From Bombus terrestris (Eukaryota > Arthropoda > Insecta > Hymenoptera > Apidae), in NCBI RefSeq assembly GCF_910591885.1, contig NC_063271.1, positions 13,757,001 to 13,821,000 on the forward strand: 64,000 nt of DNA, written 5' to 3'. The position numbers were made by a program, and so were the translations under genes. The notes beneath the pieces are model-generated. The model saw only the letters and a program-made list of their open reading frames with translations, made no database searches and was not told where the DNA came from. Below are positions 1 through 12,190 of the stretch, one piece after another; position 1 is the first letter of the stretch; each line of letters opens with the position of its first letter.

Positions 1-1661
1 CGAAATGGGTCGTCTGTTTATATATGCCTACTTTGTACTCACTTTAGCATATACACGTGCAACGTGCAACTGTTTTCTAAGCTACTAACCAAGGTTCTGC
101 TCGTGAATTCGTCATTAAGTATGGATCTTCTATTGGGAACTTTTAATTTCTCATACAAAAACTAAGTGCGTACATACATATGTATCTATTATAAGTGTGA
201 ATTTAAACTTGCCTTCTTAAAATTAGATCAGGCATACGTGTTGAAACTGCTTTGCGGTTTCGTAAAATCAATAGTTGTTAATAAAAGCACTAGAAAATGT
301 TTTTAACTTCCTTATTGTTAAACTTCATTCATTTCTGAATTCACAAAATAATTGTCAGAAAAGAAGAGATTTCATTTTTATAATAACATTTAAACTTAAC
401 TTAAGCGAGGCGTTTAATATCATGCCACTGCACTCAAAAACTATTCGTCCTCTTTCCGTGTTTTTTATTCTAAAGAAAAATGTTAAAAAATTTAAATTTA
501 TAACCAATAATTTTATTAAAGTGACAAATAGAGTACGTATAACAGTTTTTAGATAAGATCTAATAAACAAGACAAGTACCTAGTATATTCTAATGTTCTT
601 AAAATTGATATTGGAATGAATCTTATGTCTTTCAATAAAATAATTTTTTTTTATATTTTTTTTAAATATCTTTTCTAACGACGCTACTTTCATATGTTAA
701 ACGAAGTAATATTAGTACACATCACAGATATATAATATATAATAGATATATAATAATATATAATAATTGATATATATTAATGATACATCAATAAATATTA
801 AGATTAATTTGAATTAAAAATTAAAAATAGAAATATTATTTACAATTCATTTGGCAGTAGAAGATGTAATAAATAAAAAGATTTTCTACTTATTCTCTGA
901 TCAATTTCAATTTATTTTATTTTAAAATATTTAATATTCGCATTAATATTATAATATTATATTGTTATGCGAATAAAAAATATGTATTTCTTATTTGTGC
1001 AACTGTTTATTTGTATATTTTTAGAATATATATCGTTATGGAACATATATACTAGCTAAATTATTAAATTTATTATATTTATAGACTTCTTTAAACCAAA
1101 GGAGGGAATTATTTACTTTAATTTATTAATTTGATGAAACATTTAAAATTCTTCGGTAGCAATCAGGGACGAAGAATTTTCGTAGTAGTAGGGAAATAGA
1201 GAAAAAGAATAGTAAGCTAGCCACTTACCTTTAGGATGATCGAAAGAAACTCCACCCTCTCCTAATCAAACTATCCCACAAAAGTAGACATTCTGCTTTT
1301 CGCCCGGTCTTTGTAGTAGCCGACTCTTCGATCGTCCATTAATACAATTATCTTATAATTAGTCGACCGGTAAGGAAAAAGGATTCGCCGCTACTTGTTT
1401 TCTATTTTTTAAGATCGTTGATAACATTTTCTTCTCCGGTGGTATTTTTCTTAGTAAGTTCTACCGATATATTGTTCCGACGAAGACTTTTAGATACCAA
1501 CTGGAAAATTAGAAACAATTTAATCGCAATTAACATTCTTATTTTTTTATATTATTCAACCATTAAAATTTATACTAAAAATTTAAAATAAATTATCTTT
1601 AATTTAACGTTTAATGTTTTCAGTAAGTTTCAATAACAAATTATTTAAAATGCAATATTTA
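1..1661. other. AT-rich noncoding DNA
   Basis: No gene recognised. It holds a TA-rich cryptic minisatellite at about 726-785 (repeats of atataataa) and a less AT-rich stretch at 1160-1460. At 1226-1231 the minus strand reads a consensus donor (aaag/gtaagtgg), but all three frames ahead of it contain stops, so at most a noncoding exon. Confidence 0.6.
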
Positions 1662-2241
1662 ATATTGTAGTATCGTGAGGAAAAAATCTGGTTAGAAACT
1701 AACCAAAACAATGTCGCCTGTCTTTCGGTCGTTAGTTTACATAGAAAAAAGGCCTATGTGACTAAAGCCATCTAGTTCTTTCGGAGCGTTAACAGGACGA
1801 TTTGAATCTAAAAAAAGTTGTTGTTGGTCGAGAAGCGTTGGATGGTTGATCGTGAAGGAGAGTGAGTCGAGAGTTCAGAGTGAATCGTGGAATCGAAGAG
1901 TAGAGTGCTTAGCGTTATTGAATTGCGAAAGGTGTTAGCGTTATTGAGAGTGGAGTTGTTAGCGTTGTCGAGTTGCGAGAGGTGTTAGCGTTGTTGAGAG
2001 TGGAATTGTAGCGTTGTCCAATTGCGTGAGTTACTAGCGTAGCTGAGAGGTTGAGTTGTTGGCGTTGTCCAATTGTGAGAGTGATCGAATTAGAGTAAGA
2101 CTGTTACATTTAGTTCCATATTAAACAATCATCGTTCTCTGTCTCATTAATATCTGTATAACTAATTTATTGTAAATAAATTACAAATAATAAATAGTAT
2201 CAAAAATTTTTATACCTAATTTTTTCACGATACTATAATAT
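1662..2241. mobile_element. 580-bp terminal-inverted-repeat element or solo LTR
   Basis: The ends are inverted copies: TAGTATCGTGA at 1668-1678 and its complement TCACGATACTA at 2225-2235. Similarity extends outward (ATATT) and inward (A-rich) to about 25 bp. If the element proper is GTATCGTGA..TCACGATAC, it is flanked by TA on both sides, as for Tc1/mariner. The inside has four 50-bp tandem repeats and an AATAAA-containing AT-rich 3' part, which also resembles an LTR leader. There is no coding capacity. The class is uncertain; that it is a discrete inserted unit is likely. Confidence 0.55.
1909..2082 (+). repeat. 50-bp minisatellite, about 3.5 copies
   Basis: Units start at 1909, 1959, 2009 and 2059 (the last partial). 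Each begins TTAGCGTTGTC-like and is itself an internal near-duplication, TTAGCGTT occurring twice per unit about 26 bp apart. Units 1 and 2 differ at only a few positions. It lies inside the inverted-repeat element, so it probably travels with it. Confidence 0.85.
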
Positions 2242-2309
2242 GAAATAATTTTAAAATAATATGAAAATAATGAAAAGTATATTTTTCAATCGTTTCTTTC
2301 ATTTATTTA

Positions 2310-2600
2310 GCTGCAAGGCGTACAAAGTTGGCTTTGCTCAGGCAATGCCAGCATTATACAGTGCTACTTGATAAAATCCGGAGAAATAATTAGACAACGA
2401 ATATAATACGAACAGAATTGACATTGCTCACCACCGTACAGGTAAAGTGGTACGAAATGTCAATTTCGCTCATACTGCAGAGAGCATGTTCACTAACGGT
2501 CTCTTCCGGGCAGCGGTGTGTATTTGACTGCGTAATGCTGCCATTGTTCGGGAAATGACGACTTTTGTATAACCTGCGGACTTGACCAGTAACATACGTA
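2310..2600. promoter_or_regulatory. GC-richer island, candidate conserved noncoding element
   Basis: Balanced composition in AT-rich DNA, with frequent CpG toward its right half and a stem-loop at 2416-2465. No open frame of note. Confidence 0.25.
2416..2465. repeat. 50-nt stem-loop inside a conserved-looking island
   Basis: AATTGACATT (2416-2425) pairs with AATGTCAATT (2456-2465). CCAC (2431-2434) pairs with GTGG (2447-2450) inside, with short asymmetric bulges. It lies in the 2310-2600 island. Confidence 0.5.
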
Positions 2601-4773
2601 TACGTATTGAAATTCTCTATGTTTTCAATGAAAATAGTTGCATAAGATGTTTTGCTAACAATAATTACCCTTGTAAAAATTATCCATTGTAGAGATTGGG
2701 CACAGTATTAATTTTCCAAAAGTACATCTTTTATGTTCATTTTAGACGACCATTCACTAGATGGATCGTGATTGGCATAATAAACTAAAGTTAGTTAATT
2801 ATTCAATTTGTCTTCTTTCGGTATTGCTCGTCGATAAAATGCATGTGAACTTGTAAAATGGTGTACCTGCGATTGTAGTATCTTGTACTACTTCTTGTTA
2901 TATTATATACATATGTACGGTGGTATCTTCAGTATTCAATGACCTGTGATTCAAATGATTTTACTATCCGAGCTATCGAAACTTTTGATTAACCGAACAA
3001 TATTTCCTATTTTTGTCCTTTACTTTTACATGTTTTTCTTACAATTTTATACCTTTTTGTATTACATTATTGTGAAGATAATATTGTACGCATTAATATC
3101 TCGTGCATAATGACACCAAATAGACTCCATTGCTTGAGTTTATATATTTAACCCTGTACATATCTGTTAATAATGAATAATAAATATTAGAGAGGATTTT
3201 AATCAGTATGGTTCTCCTCGAGCTTAATCTTAATTATCGTCCGCGACGTATTAAATTCGGTTCTCTAATTGAGATTCTTTCATAAATTTTACATTACATT
3301 TTCAATGTGAGAAAAAGAACGTACATATTGGAATAAAAAAAGAAGTCTATTTTCCATAGTATGTTGACGATAATTGATTTTAATAAAATAATTAAAATAT
3401 TCAGAACTAAATAAATATGTTTAGACAAATTTGTGTAGAATAATATTTGTATTTAATCGAGTTTATTAATCAAAAATTTCCGAATAAATTTTAATTAGAG
3501 AAGTGACAGTTTACATTTTTATGATGTAGAAATATGAAGCAAGAATTTTTACGAATAAAGCTATAAAATACCTTTTGCAAAGGAAAATCATCGAATGAAT
3601 GGAACTGACATCATGAAAGGAATAAATCAATTTTCCGTAATACGTAATTAGTCTCGTAGTTCGGGAAGAATTTTGGAAGAAATACAGATATCGATACAGT
3701 AGTCACCTGAAAAGTGTAAAAGAACGACGACGACGCGCGACGCACAAATGAAAAGAGGGTAGTATCCACTTGAGCACGTGCTGCGTTCCACGAAAGAATC
3801 TTATTTTTCTTGATGAAAGCAACCCTACCTATAAATGGGTTATGCAACACTTCACGGATATTTTCATAGCTGTGCAATTTGAGAAAAAGTATCAGATTTC
3901 CAGTAGCTCGTATAGAATAGAAATTGACACTTAAGATCCTTTCGTTTCACATCCATGAATGTGTTTACTGACTTTCAAATTTCATGAATATAATTTTAGC
4001 GTTAGTATTAAAATTTATACGTGTTATTTGTTTTATTGGCAAATTTTTAATTTTCAATTTAGATTTGTTCATCGAAAGTTTTTATTTAATAAATTAATAA
4101 AAATGAAGTAAAGTAACAAATTTTTATTTTCTGGAACGCTTCTTTTGTACTTCAAACATTAAAGATGTCATTTCAATTCATTTAGTCTTCACAGATGGGG
4201 ATTAAAAATGTGGTACCGATCTTATCAAATATCCGGGAAAGACGGCTGTACCTTTTTATTTCCGCGTCGTATATCGAAACATCGAAAGTCGTTTATTTTG
4301 GTAAAGGAATATTCCGTATACTTCTTTTAACCTTTAAAGTTTCCTGTTGTTAACTTCCGTACAACAAAGTTAGATTATGAAAAATTTTCAAGTACTATGT
4401 ACGATAGTCAAAATGAACGCTAGTATAATTATGAAAGTAAAATGTGATTACTTATCTCGAAAAACTATAAGGCAAAATCTTCGAGAATAAGAAACGGAAT
4501 TCATTGTTGTCTGTCTAACAATAATACGTAATTGCCGTGTCTCTCTCGTAACTGTTCTATAAGTAAATTACATTCCGTGAAAAGTGTCCGGATGCTTTTG
4601 ACCAGTTGCGTATATGATTACGTATCTTCGTTTGAACTATAGCAAATTTTTCACATAAGAGACAGACATATCTCACCAGGTTAGAAATCAAAAGGTACAG
4701 TCTAAAAATCTTATTGCGATATACACCACATAAGCTGTTTGAACGGCTATAATAAATGTTTCGAATCGACTAA
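2601..4773. other. AT-rich noncoding DNA with one small CpG patch
   Basis: Nothing gene-like. At 3722-3745 is a run of cgacgacgacgcgcgacgca type. The 88-codon minus-strand frame there (3611-3877) lacks any recognisable feature. Confidence 0.6.
4571..4605. mobile_element. possible solitary Tc1-like terminus
   Basis: The word AAAAGTGTCCGGATGCTTTT (4580-4599) resembles Tc1-like terminal repeats and shares AAAAGTGTCCG with 26784-26794. No partner end was found within several hundred bases. Confidence 0.3.
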
Positions 4774-5400
4774 TCAAGGGCTTGGTGCAGTATTCGAACA
4801 AAAGGACCGCTCTAATTGGGCCGTATCGGGAAGCATTACATCCGTTAAATGGATCACACTCGAGAACGTTTTATTCCCTGACTGGCGGTGATTACTGCCG
4901 ATAGCCAGGAGGGCCAGATGTTCGAGCGGCGATGACGCGGTAAGATTCTCAATCAATTTTTATTACGTTTCAACTGCCGACGCCGAACAGTCGCGTGGCA
5001 CCTTCGTGATTTGGTTCTTTCTTCAGCCACCCTTTTCCTTTACTTTATCATCCTCCCACAACACCCCTTTCCTACTTCTATCCTTATCTATTCGCCTATC
5101 TTCCGTTGTTTCTTTTGTACGTTTCGTCTGCTTCTTCACCTTTTTCTTTCCCTTCTCCGCTTTTTTTTTTCTTTTTTATTCCCTTTCGCGATCCTTATCC
5201 ACGTATCTTTTCGGTGGGCTTTTCGAGGATGAACAACTGGACGTGGAAACGAGATGGACAATCGTACAGCTGTTCGCTCGCAGGGGCGCATCTGCCTCCC
5301 GTTCAGCTCGCGTGCAGTTTGAGAAAAAGGTAAAGTTCGTATACGTAGATTTACCGACCTTTTTAGTTCGCCACAGCAGTTTGGCATATTAGCGGATAGT
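4774..5400. promoter_or_regulatory. GC-richer island with a 170-bp pyrimidine tract
   Basis: 4780-5000 and 5210-5400 are CpG-bearing, while 5022-5195 is almost pure C/T on the plus strand. Four overlapping open frames on both strands show that openness here is compositional. Candidate regulatory element; nothing more specific is visible. Confidence 0.25.
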
Positions 5401-8400
5401 TTTGTTTTGATTCACCTATTTTCGCCCCTGAAAGCATCGCTCTATATAATAACAAATACTGCTTATACTAATGGTTCGTATATCTATAGAATTTAGCGTC
5501 ATATGATCCCTGCATACTGAGTACTGTCCTCCATCTTCAATTCATCTGCTTTCAAGTATCGAATAGGAACATAAATTAATAATCAACTATTACGTAGCTA
5601 TTCGTGTATTGATGTATTCCAGATGTATAAGATGTATTCCAATTTATTTTTACATTCATAAACCTTTCAAGTAGATTAATAGCAGTTTCCTTGTTCAGTT
5701 TGTTAATGAATAGTTTACATTAGCTCTTCAAAGAACTTTATAATTAACATTTTTTTTTAAAAAAGATGTTTAAAGGAACGTTTATAGAACTACAAACAGT
5801 CTGAAAGCTATGGAGAAATGGAGATAGTTTATGTGAGTACTGTGTTATTGGGAGTATTGAATTGAATTTAATAGAACTTGTTAATTGTTGTCTATGTTTA
5901 TTGATAATTGTTGACATGAATGATTCTAACTATTTGTTATAATTTTAATATATTTGATCTACTAATCAGATATTACATTGTACTGTTATATATGGTTTGG
6001 AAGCATCACTGACTCAAAAACCACTCATACCGCAGTATTAACATTTGCACATTTCTAACTTCGTCTCTCAACATTGTGATAGGTAGCATTCCACAAAATT
6101 AGCAAAACCCTACCTGTGCATACCAAAGGATAATATAAAACTACCGCACAACCGGAAACAGTTCATCGTTTCATAAATTATTAAGCGTCATATAACCACA
6201 TATATACATTAAATATAGGACGTCTATAACATGCGTATTATATTGTTCGTCAAGCACCGTTTTTGTTAAACTGATCAGAATATATGTATGTCTAAAAGCC
6301 AAGCTCTCGCCCTTTGTTTTCCTTAACCTCAAATTCTGTATCCGGATCCCGAACCACTTTTCTAGGAAATACCATCAATTCCTGGCGTAGGATCTTCACC
6401 TTTTCATATCTTAAATGCTGGCATGCTAAGACATGACAGTACATAATATGAATAGTTTTAAACATTTGGCATATTAAAAATGAATCGATTAAATTGTATT
6501 ATAGATAGAACACGAAAAAGCAATATAATTATTATTGATTTATTATATATTATTATTATTATTATTGTTCCTATATTAGTTTATTATATAGTTAAGATAA
6601 CTATAATTATTATATATAATATATATACATTTAATATTTATAACTAATAATAACATAGATGTATCATTTAACGTAACCATTTCTATTATTCGCCCGGATG
6701 ATGTCTAACTAATATACAAACAAAAATTATAGAGTAATACAATTGCCATGGTAATCGTCGATGAGCTGCGTCATAAAAATTTTGTAGAATGATTAAAATA
6801 AGATAAATAGGTAACGTTATTATTATCAAAAACTGTACGCAGATATAATATAATATAGGGCAAAGAGCCCTTAGAGTAAAATATATAAAATTCACGTGAC
6901 AGAGAAAGCATTAAACATATAAAATTTTAAGATGACTAAGAGCTTATGTCAAAAGAGAGAAAGAATATGACAAAAAACGATTTTAATCGATCCACTGTTA
7001 TGTAACTAAATTGGGGTGGCCATAATAGTATTTCGTCATGTATAGTAATTAGTGTTACTCGTTTTTACTGCTTCTGCATAAACATTATTCCCCAGCATTG
7101 TATTTGCATGTATTTTAACTGTCAGATATAAGTTTTAGTCTCGCTTAATCATCGGTTATCTCATAAAAACTCGATTACTAATCAAAATCATACAAATCCA
7201 CATATAAATTTTATACACAATCCTGTACTGTCATACTCATCGCAATACTGTTTGTTGGCGTCCTTCTCCTTCTCGTGCAAATTCGCAGATGTCTTTTTCA
7301 CACAGCCTAAAATATGTGCAATTGCATGACGGGTAAATGCACCCGCGAACAAACGTAATTCATAAGTGCTTCGGACTTTCATTTACATATATACACAGGT
7401 ATATTATTTTATTCATACTGTACCATTGACAAAAACATAAACTTCAGTGGAGCGAAAAACATTGCGTGAAACGCTAAATATACCTGATGACGAACGACAC
7501 TACATGCAGTACTTACACATCGGATACATTTTAATGACATTTTTCGCCGCCATGCTGTCTCTCGTAAAATATAGTTGCGCCATTTAAAATTTAAATCATG
7601 CTTCATTGACATGGTACTTCCTTGCGAAATAACATTCTCCAAAGTTTTATTGTGTCATATAGAATGTGGTACGTTACATAAAGATGAACGAACACCCCTA
7701 ATTTAACTGCGCAACAGTGTACTTACGTTACGCGACTTACTTTAAGACGTTTTAGTATATTTTGCCATATATATCTGCTGAATTGAAAGAATTTTCTTCC
7801 TTCTCTCCTTCTCTCATGTTTATCAGTAAAAGTATACATATAGTGTATAGTATATATATCATAAGTATATAATATAGTAAAATATAATATAAATGAAAAC
7901 TTAAATAAGTTGTCGTGTCTAGTAATTGCAAGCGTACGAGTACTCCTATGACTCATTGTAAATTAAATTAACAAAAGTAGTGCCTTAAAGTAGTTTCAAT
8001 ATATAAAAGTCGAATAATAGTAAATAGAAATACAATTTTATGTAGATAATATATATAGATTTGTTACACAGAAAATCTCTTCAAATAAATAACGTATACG
8101 TAAATTTGAAATTCATTTTTCCAACATTACATATTTGAACACTGCAAATGGAATTAATGTAAATAAAACAAACGTCTATCTTCTTTATAAAATAACATTT
8201 TTTTCAACTTGAATTTAAATTTTCAGATTTCCAGCGATCAATTATTTTACTGCGCCTAAATTATTGACTTAGATTTTTAGAAATTCAGAAATCGATGTGG
8301 ATAATTTAATACAACTTACAATGCTATATAATTTAATTTGCGAAACACACAGAGTACTCATCTAATCTAAGTAAAATTGAGAATAAATAGAAGCAGTTAA

Positions 8401-9130
8401 ATATGGCGAAAAACGGAGGATTCAGGAGTTGTCGTGTTATCGAGGAAGATATATGATATCGACGTTTATTTAATCTTTCAATGATATTGAAACTATTTGT
8501 GAAGATCTTGAATAAATGTTCAAATTTCATATGCTCATATTTTTGAGGTTAATATAAAAACATTTTCACATTAATTACATTGTCCGGTAGAACCATGCTT
8601 ATGGAACAGATAATGAAAAGCACTTCAAGTTCATAAGAAATTAAAAGTACGTGATTGACGTTAGTTAGTCAGCAATCGCACTGCGGTTACAAAGTGTATT
8701 AGATGTTGAGTTTAGAATTAAGAAGTTGATCGCGTGACTGACACACAGCTTGATGTAAATGAGCGTGTAACCGCTAACCACAGATCATCCTTTATCCCTT
8801 TCTCACACCATTAAAAGCTCTAAACGTCAATTAAGGTTGTTAACGAAAAGATATCCAAGTCTTAAACCAACAAACCAAAACCACAACTAAACATTATTTC
8901 GAAATAGAGCGATTTAGTAGTTATAGATACTTATGCAAATAAGTTTTCTTTTTCATCGATGTGCTTCTTCTCTCTGTGTCATATTTTTTAGTTCTTTCTT
9001 GTGTCATCTACTCTGTTCTTCGACATCGACTCCGAATGTCTGTTTCTTAACACAATCTTCCAATACAAATAAGCGGACTAAATCTTATTCCATCATGTTA
9101 TGAACATTTCTGTTTCTTTGTACATATAGG
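5401..9130. other. AT-rich noncoding DNA
   Basis: No gene recognised. It holds an (ATT)n microsatellite at about 6548-6567 and patches of milder composition at 6300-6420 and 7180-7700. At 8682 and 8765 the inverted words GCGGTTACA and TGTAACCGC lie about 75 bp apart. Small open frames at 7188-7382, 7409-7642 and 7723-7956 (minus) show no motifs. Confidence 0.55.
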
Positions 9131-9212
9131 TACAACAGGACCTCGATTATTCAAACTAATTAGTTACAAAATAAAAGAATAATTGAATTTTTCGGATAAT
9201 CGAATGCGTGAA
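9131..9212 (+). mobile_element. possible pogo/Tigger-like transposon end fragment
   Basis: The words aggacctcgattattcaaa and, 60 bp on, ttcggataatcgaatg resemble the repeated CCTCGATTATCCGA sites in pogo/Tigger termini. No matching opposite end or transposase was found nearby, so this would be a solitary relic. Confidence 0.3.
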
Positions 9213-10389
9213 ATTATAACGATGCATTTGACATAAAAATGATAATTTATTGTACATTATTGCAGAGAAGATATTAATTATTTTACAAGAAGATAACAAA
9301 TCATAACGTGGCAGTCTAATAGTCAGAGCGATTTATATGTATAAGTGAATAGTATACGTGTATTATTTTATGAAAATAATAGATATAAACCTAGATTGCA
9401 CAGGTACTTAACAATACTTTGTCTTAAATTTCATTCATATTAGTTCTTCAGGATATATTACATTCAATGTTTTCTTATCAGAAGGTAGTCACATAAATTG
9501 TGTATCCTTTTATCCCACACATAATGAAGCAACATACAATTGTCTATATGAAATAAATTATTACATAAATCTACACCAACACGCTTGAAGGATTATTTTT
9601 GCGTTTTATTAATTGTCATCGGAAAACACATTTTTACTGGAAATTGTATACGTTTGATCCGGAAGAGTATATTTGATGGAATTATTGAAATGCGTGACGA
9701 ATAAATATAAATATATATTCACCAATAATAGGGTTAAAAGTGAAAAATATTATAGTTTCTATTATATTATTTTTGAAAGCTATCACCTGCGACCTTGTTC
9801 CATCGCAAAGCTTCGAAGGATCCAAGTTCTGCAATAACATAATCGAGACTCAAATTTTCATAATTAATTGGTGTAGTGGCAGTCTAGGTGGATTTAAAAT
9901 TGTAATTGTTTAGAAATTCTTGTGGACGATAGTCAGAATTTACGCGTCGTCAAGCACTATCAACCTACTATTACAGTATCAGTGACCTGCCCGCGTTACG
10001 GCGAGGGATACAGCGAAAACAAAATTTTTATCCGTCAATAAACTTCCTGATGTAATAAAGTAATAAAACAAAGTCTATGCCCGTCGCAAGATTATAAAAA
10101 ACATATTATTAAAAATCCGATGAAAATCGATTTTTCAAACGTACAAACAATCTTACATCTTTTTAGATACATTAGTATAATTCTCAGACTACCATGTTAC
10201 GATTTGTTATTTGTTATCTTTATACGCACATAAAACTTTACGATTGAAATGTTGAATGAAAATTGGTGTAACAGCGTTACACTAAAACTGTGACTTCAAT
10301 AATAGCTTGAGCTTTTACGAGAAAAACGCACATCCATATAAAAGCTCATAAGGATATCTGTAAGCATTAAACAAGCCCTCAGAGGCTAA
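9213..10389. other. AT-rich noncoding DNA
   Basis: No gene. A CACCTGC E-box is at 9784-9790 and a small CpG-bearing patch at 9940-10020. Confidence 0.55.
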
Positions 10390-10560
10390 TATTACTTAAT
10401 TACTCTTAAAGTCATTAGTTTGACTCAGTCGATTTAATTGCATTATTATTATTCATGAATATTCATAAGCCGCCGATTTATGAGCTACTTTTATTTTCGT
10501 GTTAATTCGTACGTATTTATCGGATATCAATTTATTAGTTGGCTTTAATTCGATTCCAAT
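10390..10560. promoter_or_regulatory. candidate conserved noncoding element rich in homeodomain-type words
   Basis: Clusters of TTAATT, ATTA, TCATGAATATTCAT and gccgccgatttatgag within 170 bp. This kind of word mixture is common in insect developmental enhancers. No binding assignment can be made from sequence alone. Confidence 0.25.
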
Positions 10561-10612
10561 GCTACATATTAAATCTGAAGGCAGAAGTGACGTTCTTAAT
10601 GCAACACGTCTT

Positions 10613-10717
10613 TTAATAAATTATCGAAAGGGCTGTGAATAAGTCATAACCGACGAGCAGGCAGAAAATCATGCACAGCGCCATGATAGTGAGCATGACT
10701 TTTTGAGCACACACATC
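10613..10717 (-). CDS. candidate terminal coding exon or microprotein with one membrane span
   Basis: On the minus strand a good acceptor (cttgtttttaaattgcag) precedes 34 in-frame codons and a TAA. The product begins DVCAQKVMLT and continues through a hydrophobic span, IMALCMIFCLLVG, to a short tail ending in SIIY. Codon third positions are much richer in G/C than the flanking DNA. If unspliced, an ATG 27 nt upstream of the junction would give a 43-residue peptide. The hydrophobic C-terminus would suit a membrane anchor or a GPI-attachment signal. Upstream exons would have to lie further right, with large introns; I could not identify any. The family is not recognised. Confidence 0.35.
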   Translation of the reverse strand, partial: DVCAQKVMLTIMALCMIFCLLVGYDLFTALSIIY

Positions 10718-10805
10718 CTGCAATTTAAAAACAAGTTCTCGCATTGAGCGTGTTATGTAATCACATAGCAATAAGCAAAGAGACGACACGCATTTTATTT
10801 GCAAG

Positions 10806-11690
10806 CTATAAATATCATTGCCGACGAATTAAATAATATTACGTCTACATATAAGTAATTTAATAGTTTTAATGCCTAAATTATATTTTTTAGACATCGC
10901 TTTATTATATTTATAGAATCGACGGGTTCACAAGAAAAATAAATTCCTTCTATGTTTGCGCATTTTTTCCAACAAAGCAAAGGAATGCCGTATCTTTAAT
11001 TTTTTGCTGAATCTTTAATTCAATACATTTCAACTTTTTGAACAAAATATTCATTTTATTACACGTGGCGAGTTTATACAAATACATATTTTTATGAACA
11101 CAATTAAACCGCAACAATAAATGGAGCCTAAGCAAAATTAATAAATATTATATTGTAATTTATTTTATTCGGTTTTATTATATTATTTTATTTACATATT
11201 TTATTACATGTATGGATATTTTATATGTTTCTGCCTTTTACAAGTACATATATTTCCTATAAAAAATACGCAGTCTACTTAATAAATATTTTAATAATTA
11301 TGGAACTACATAATTATAATTATAGGATAATAAGAAGTACATACATATGTAGCAGCTATATTTAATTGAATCGTGAAGTTGTGGTGCTCATTATAACAAA
11401 GAATTTTATATTATTATGTATAACGAAGTATAATTATTTAACTATTAGCAGTTGAATATTTATGTATGCGTGGATAACAAATGTTGTAAATTATCATTAC
11501 GAATGAAAAATAAGGTATCTGAGTAGAAAACATCATCGCAATATGCGATTACATGATTATATCTTTTTCTCTTCTCGTAAGAAACAAGAAAACTTTTTCC
11601 CTCTAATTTAATACATCAAGCGTTTAAGTGGCTCTGTATATCATTTCAACGCATCTGTTCACACACGCATAAATCTCATCGATTCCAAAA
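10806..11690. other. AT-rich noncoding DNA
   Basis: Nothing recognised. The minus-strand 61-codon frame at 10950-11135 is Lys/Leu-rich and looks fortuitous. Confidence 0.6.
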
Positions 11691-12190
11691 TACTCCTCGC
11701 CAATTAACCCGTTAGACCTTTAAAAAGAGAAATAAATAAAAATGAAAAGGAACGTGCTACCGTGCGGCAGAACACGAGTCGAAGGGTTAATAATAAACAC
11801 AGGACAGACCGTACGTCCCTAACGAGAGTAGAGAGAGGAGAGTCTGTGAATGAAGATCGGCGAACGAGGGATCGTTCGGGCGGTTTCCCACGAAGTCTTC
11901 TTTCTCTCATTCCCTCTGCTGGTGAAGTCGTCGGAGGAGGATGCGCAGTGCCAGGACCATTCGTCCTTCCGTACTGAATGGGAAGGAAGGATAAGCAGTA
12001 GGCCTCGAGGCAAGTCTCCGCGAAGAACTGCTAAACTCTGCGGGGGAATTTATCAACGTCCGGATACGAATCAGGCTGGCTTCGTTTACAAGACAAAGCT
12101 CGGCCGTGTGGTCAGTGCCGGAGACGCAGCCGAGTAGACGGATACACGCGACCGGTCATAGGCGTCGATCTCGTTCTCCTCGGATAAATA
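11690..12190. promoter_or_regulatory. GC-rich island, candidate promoter or regulatory element
   Basis: 500 bp of CpG-bearing sequence, about the strongest in the left 20 kb, with sharp edges against AT-rich DNA. It holds the 95-codon frame noted at 11850-12137. Confidence 0.3.
11850..12137 (+). CDS. unidentified 95-codon ORF across the 11.7-12.2 kb island
   Basis: ATG to TAG. The product is mixed and basic, with no motif that I recognise; the tail reads GFVYKTKLGRVVSAGDAAE. Two other frames are also open over part of the island (11762-11977 plus, 11819-12013 minus), so GC content alone may explain it. It is listed because it covers the island nearly end to end. Confidence 0.15.
   Translation: MKIGERGIVRAVSHEVFFLSFPLLVKSSEEDAQCQDHSSFRTEWEGRISSRPRGKSPRRTAKLCGGIYQRPDTNQAGFVYKTKLGRVVSAGDAAE

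Noticed and set aside
1180..1231. Minus-strand exon ending at the consensus donor near 1228
   Set aside because: All three frames ahead of the donor have stops within about 25 codons; without transcript data it is only a donor-like word.
5006..5392. 128-codon plus-strand ORF
   Set aside because: It overlaps a pyrimidine tract and reads Phe/Ser/Leu-rich in every plus frame; four frames are open at once, so it is compositional.
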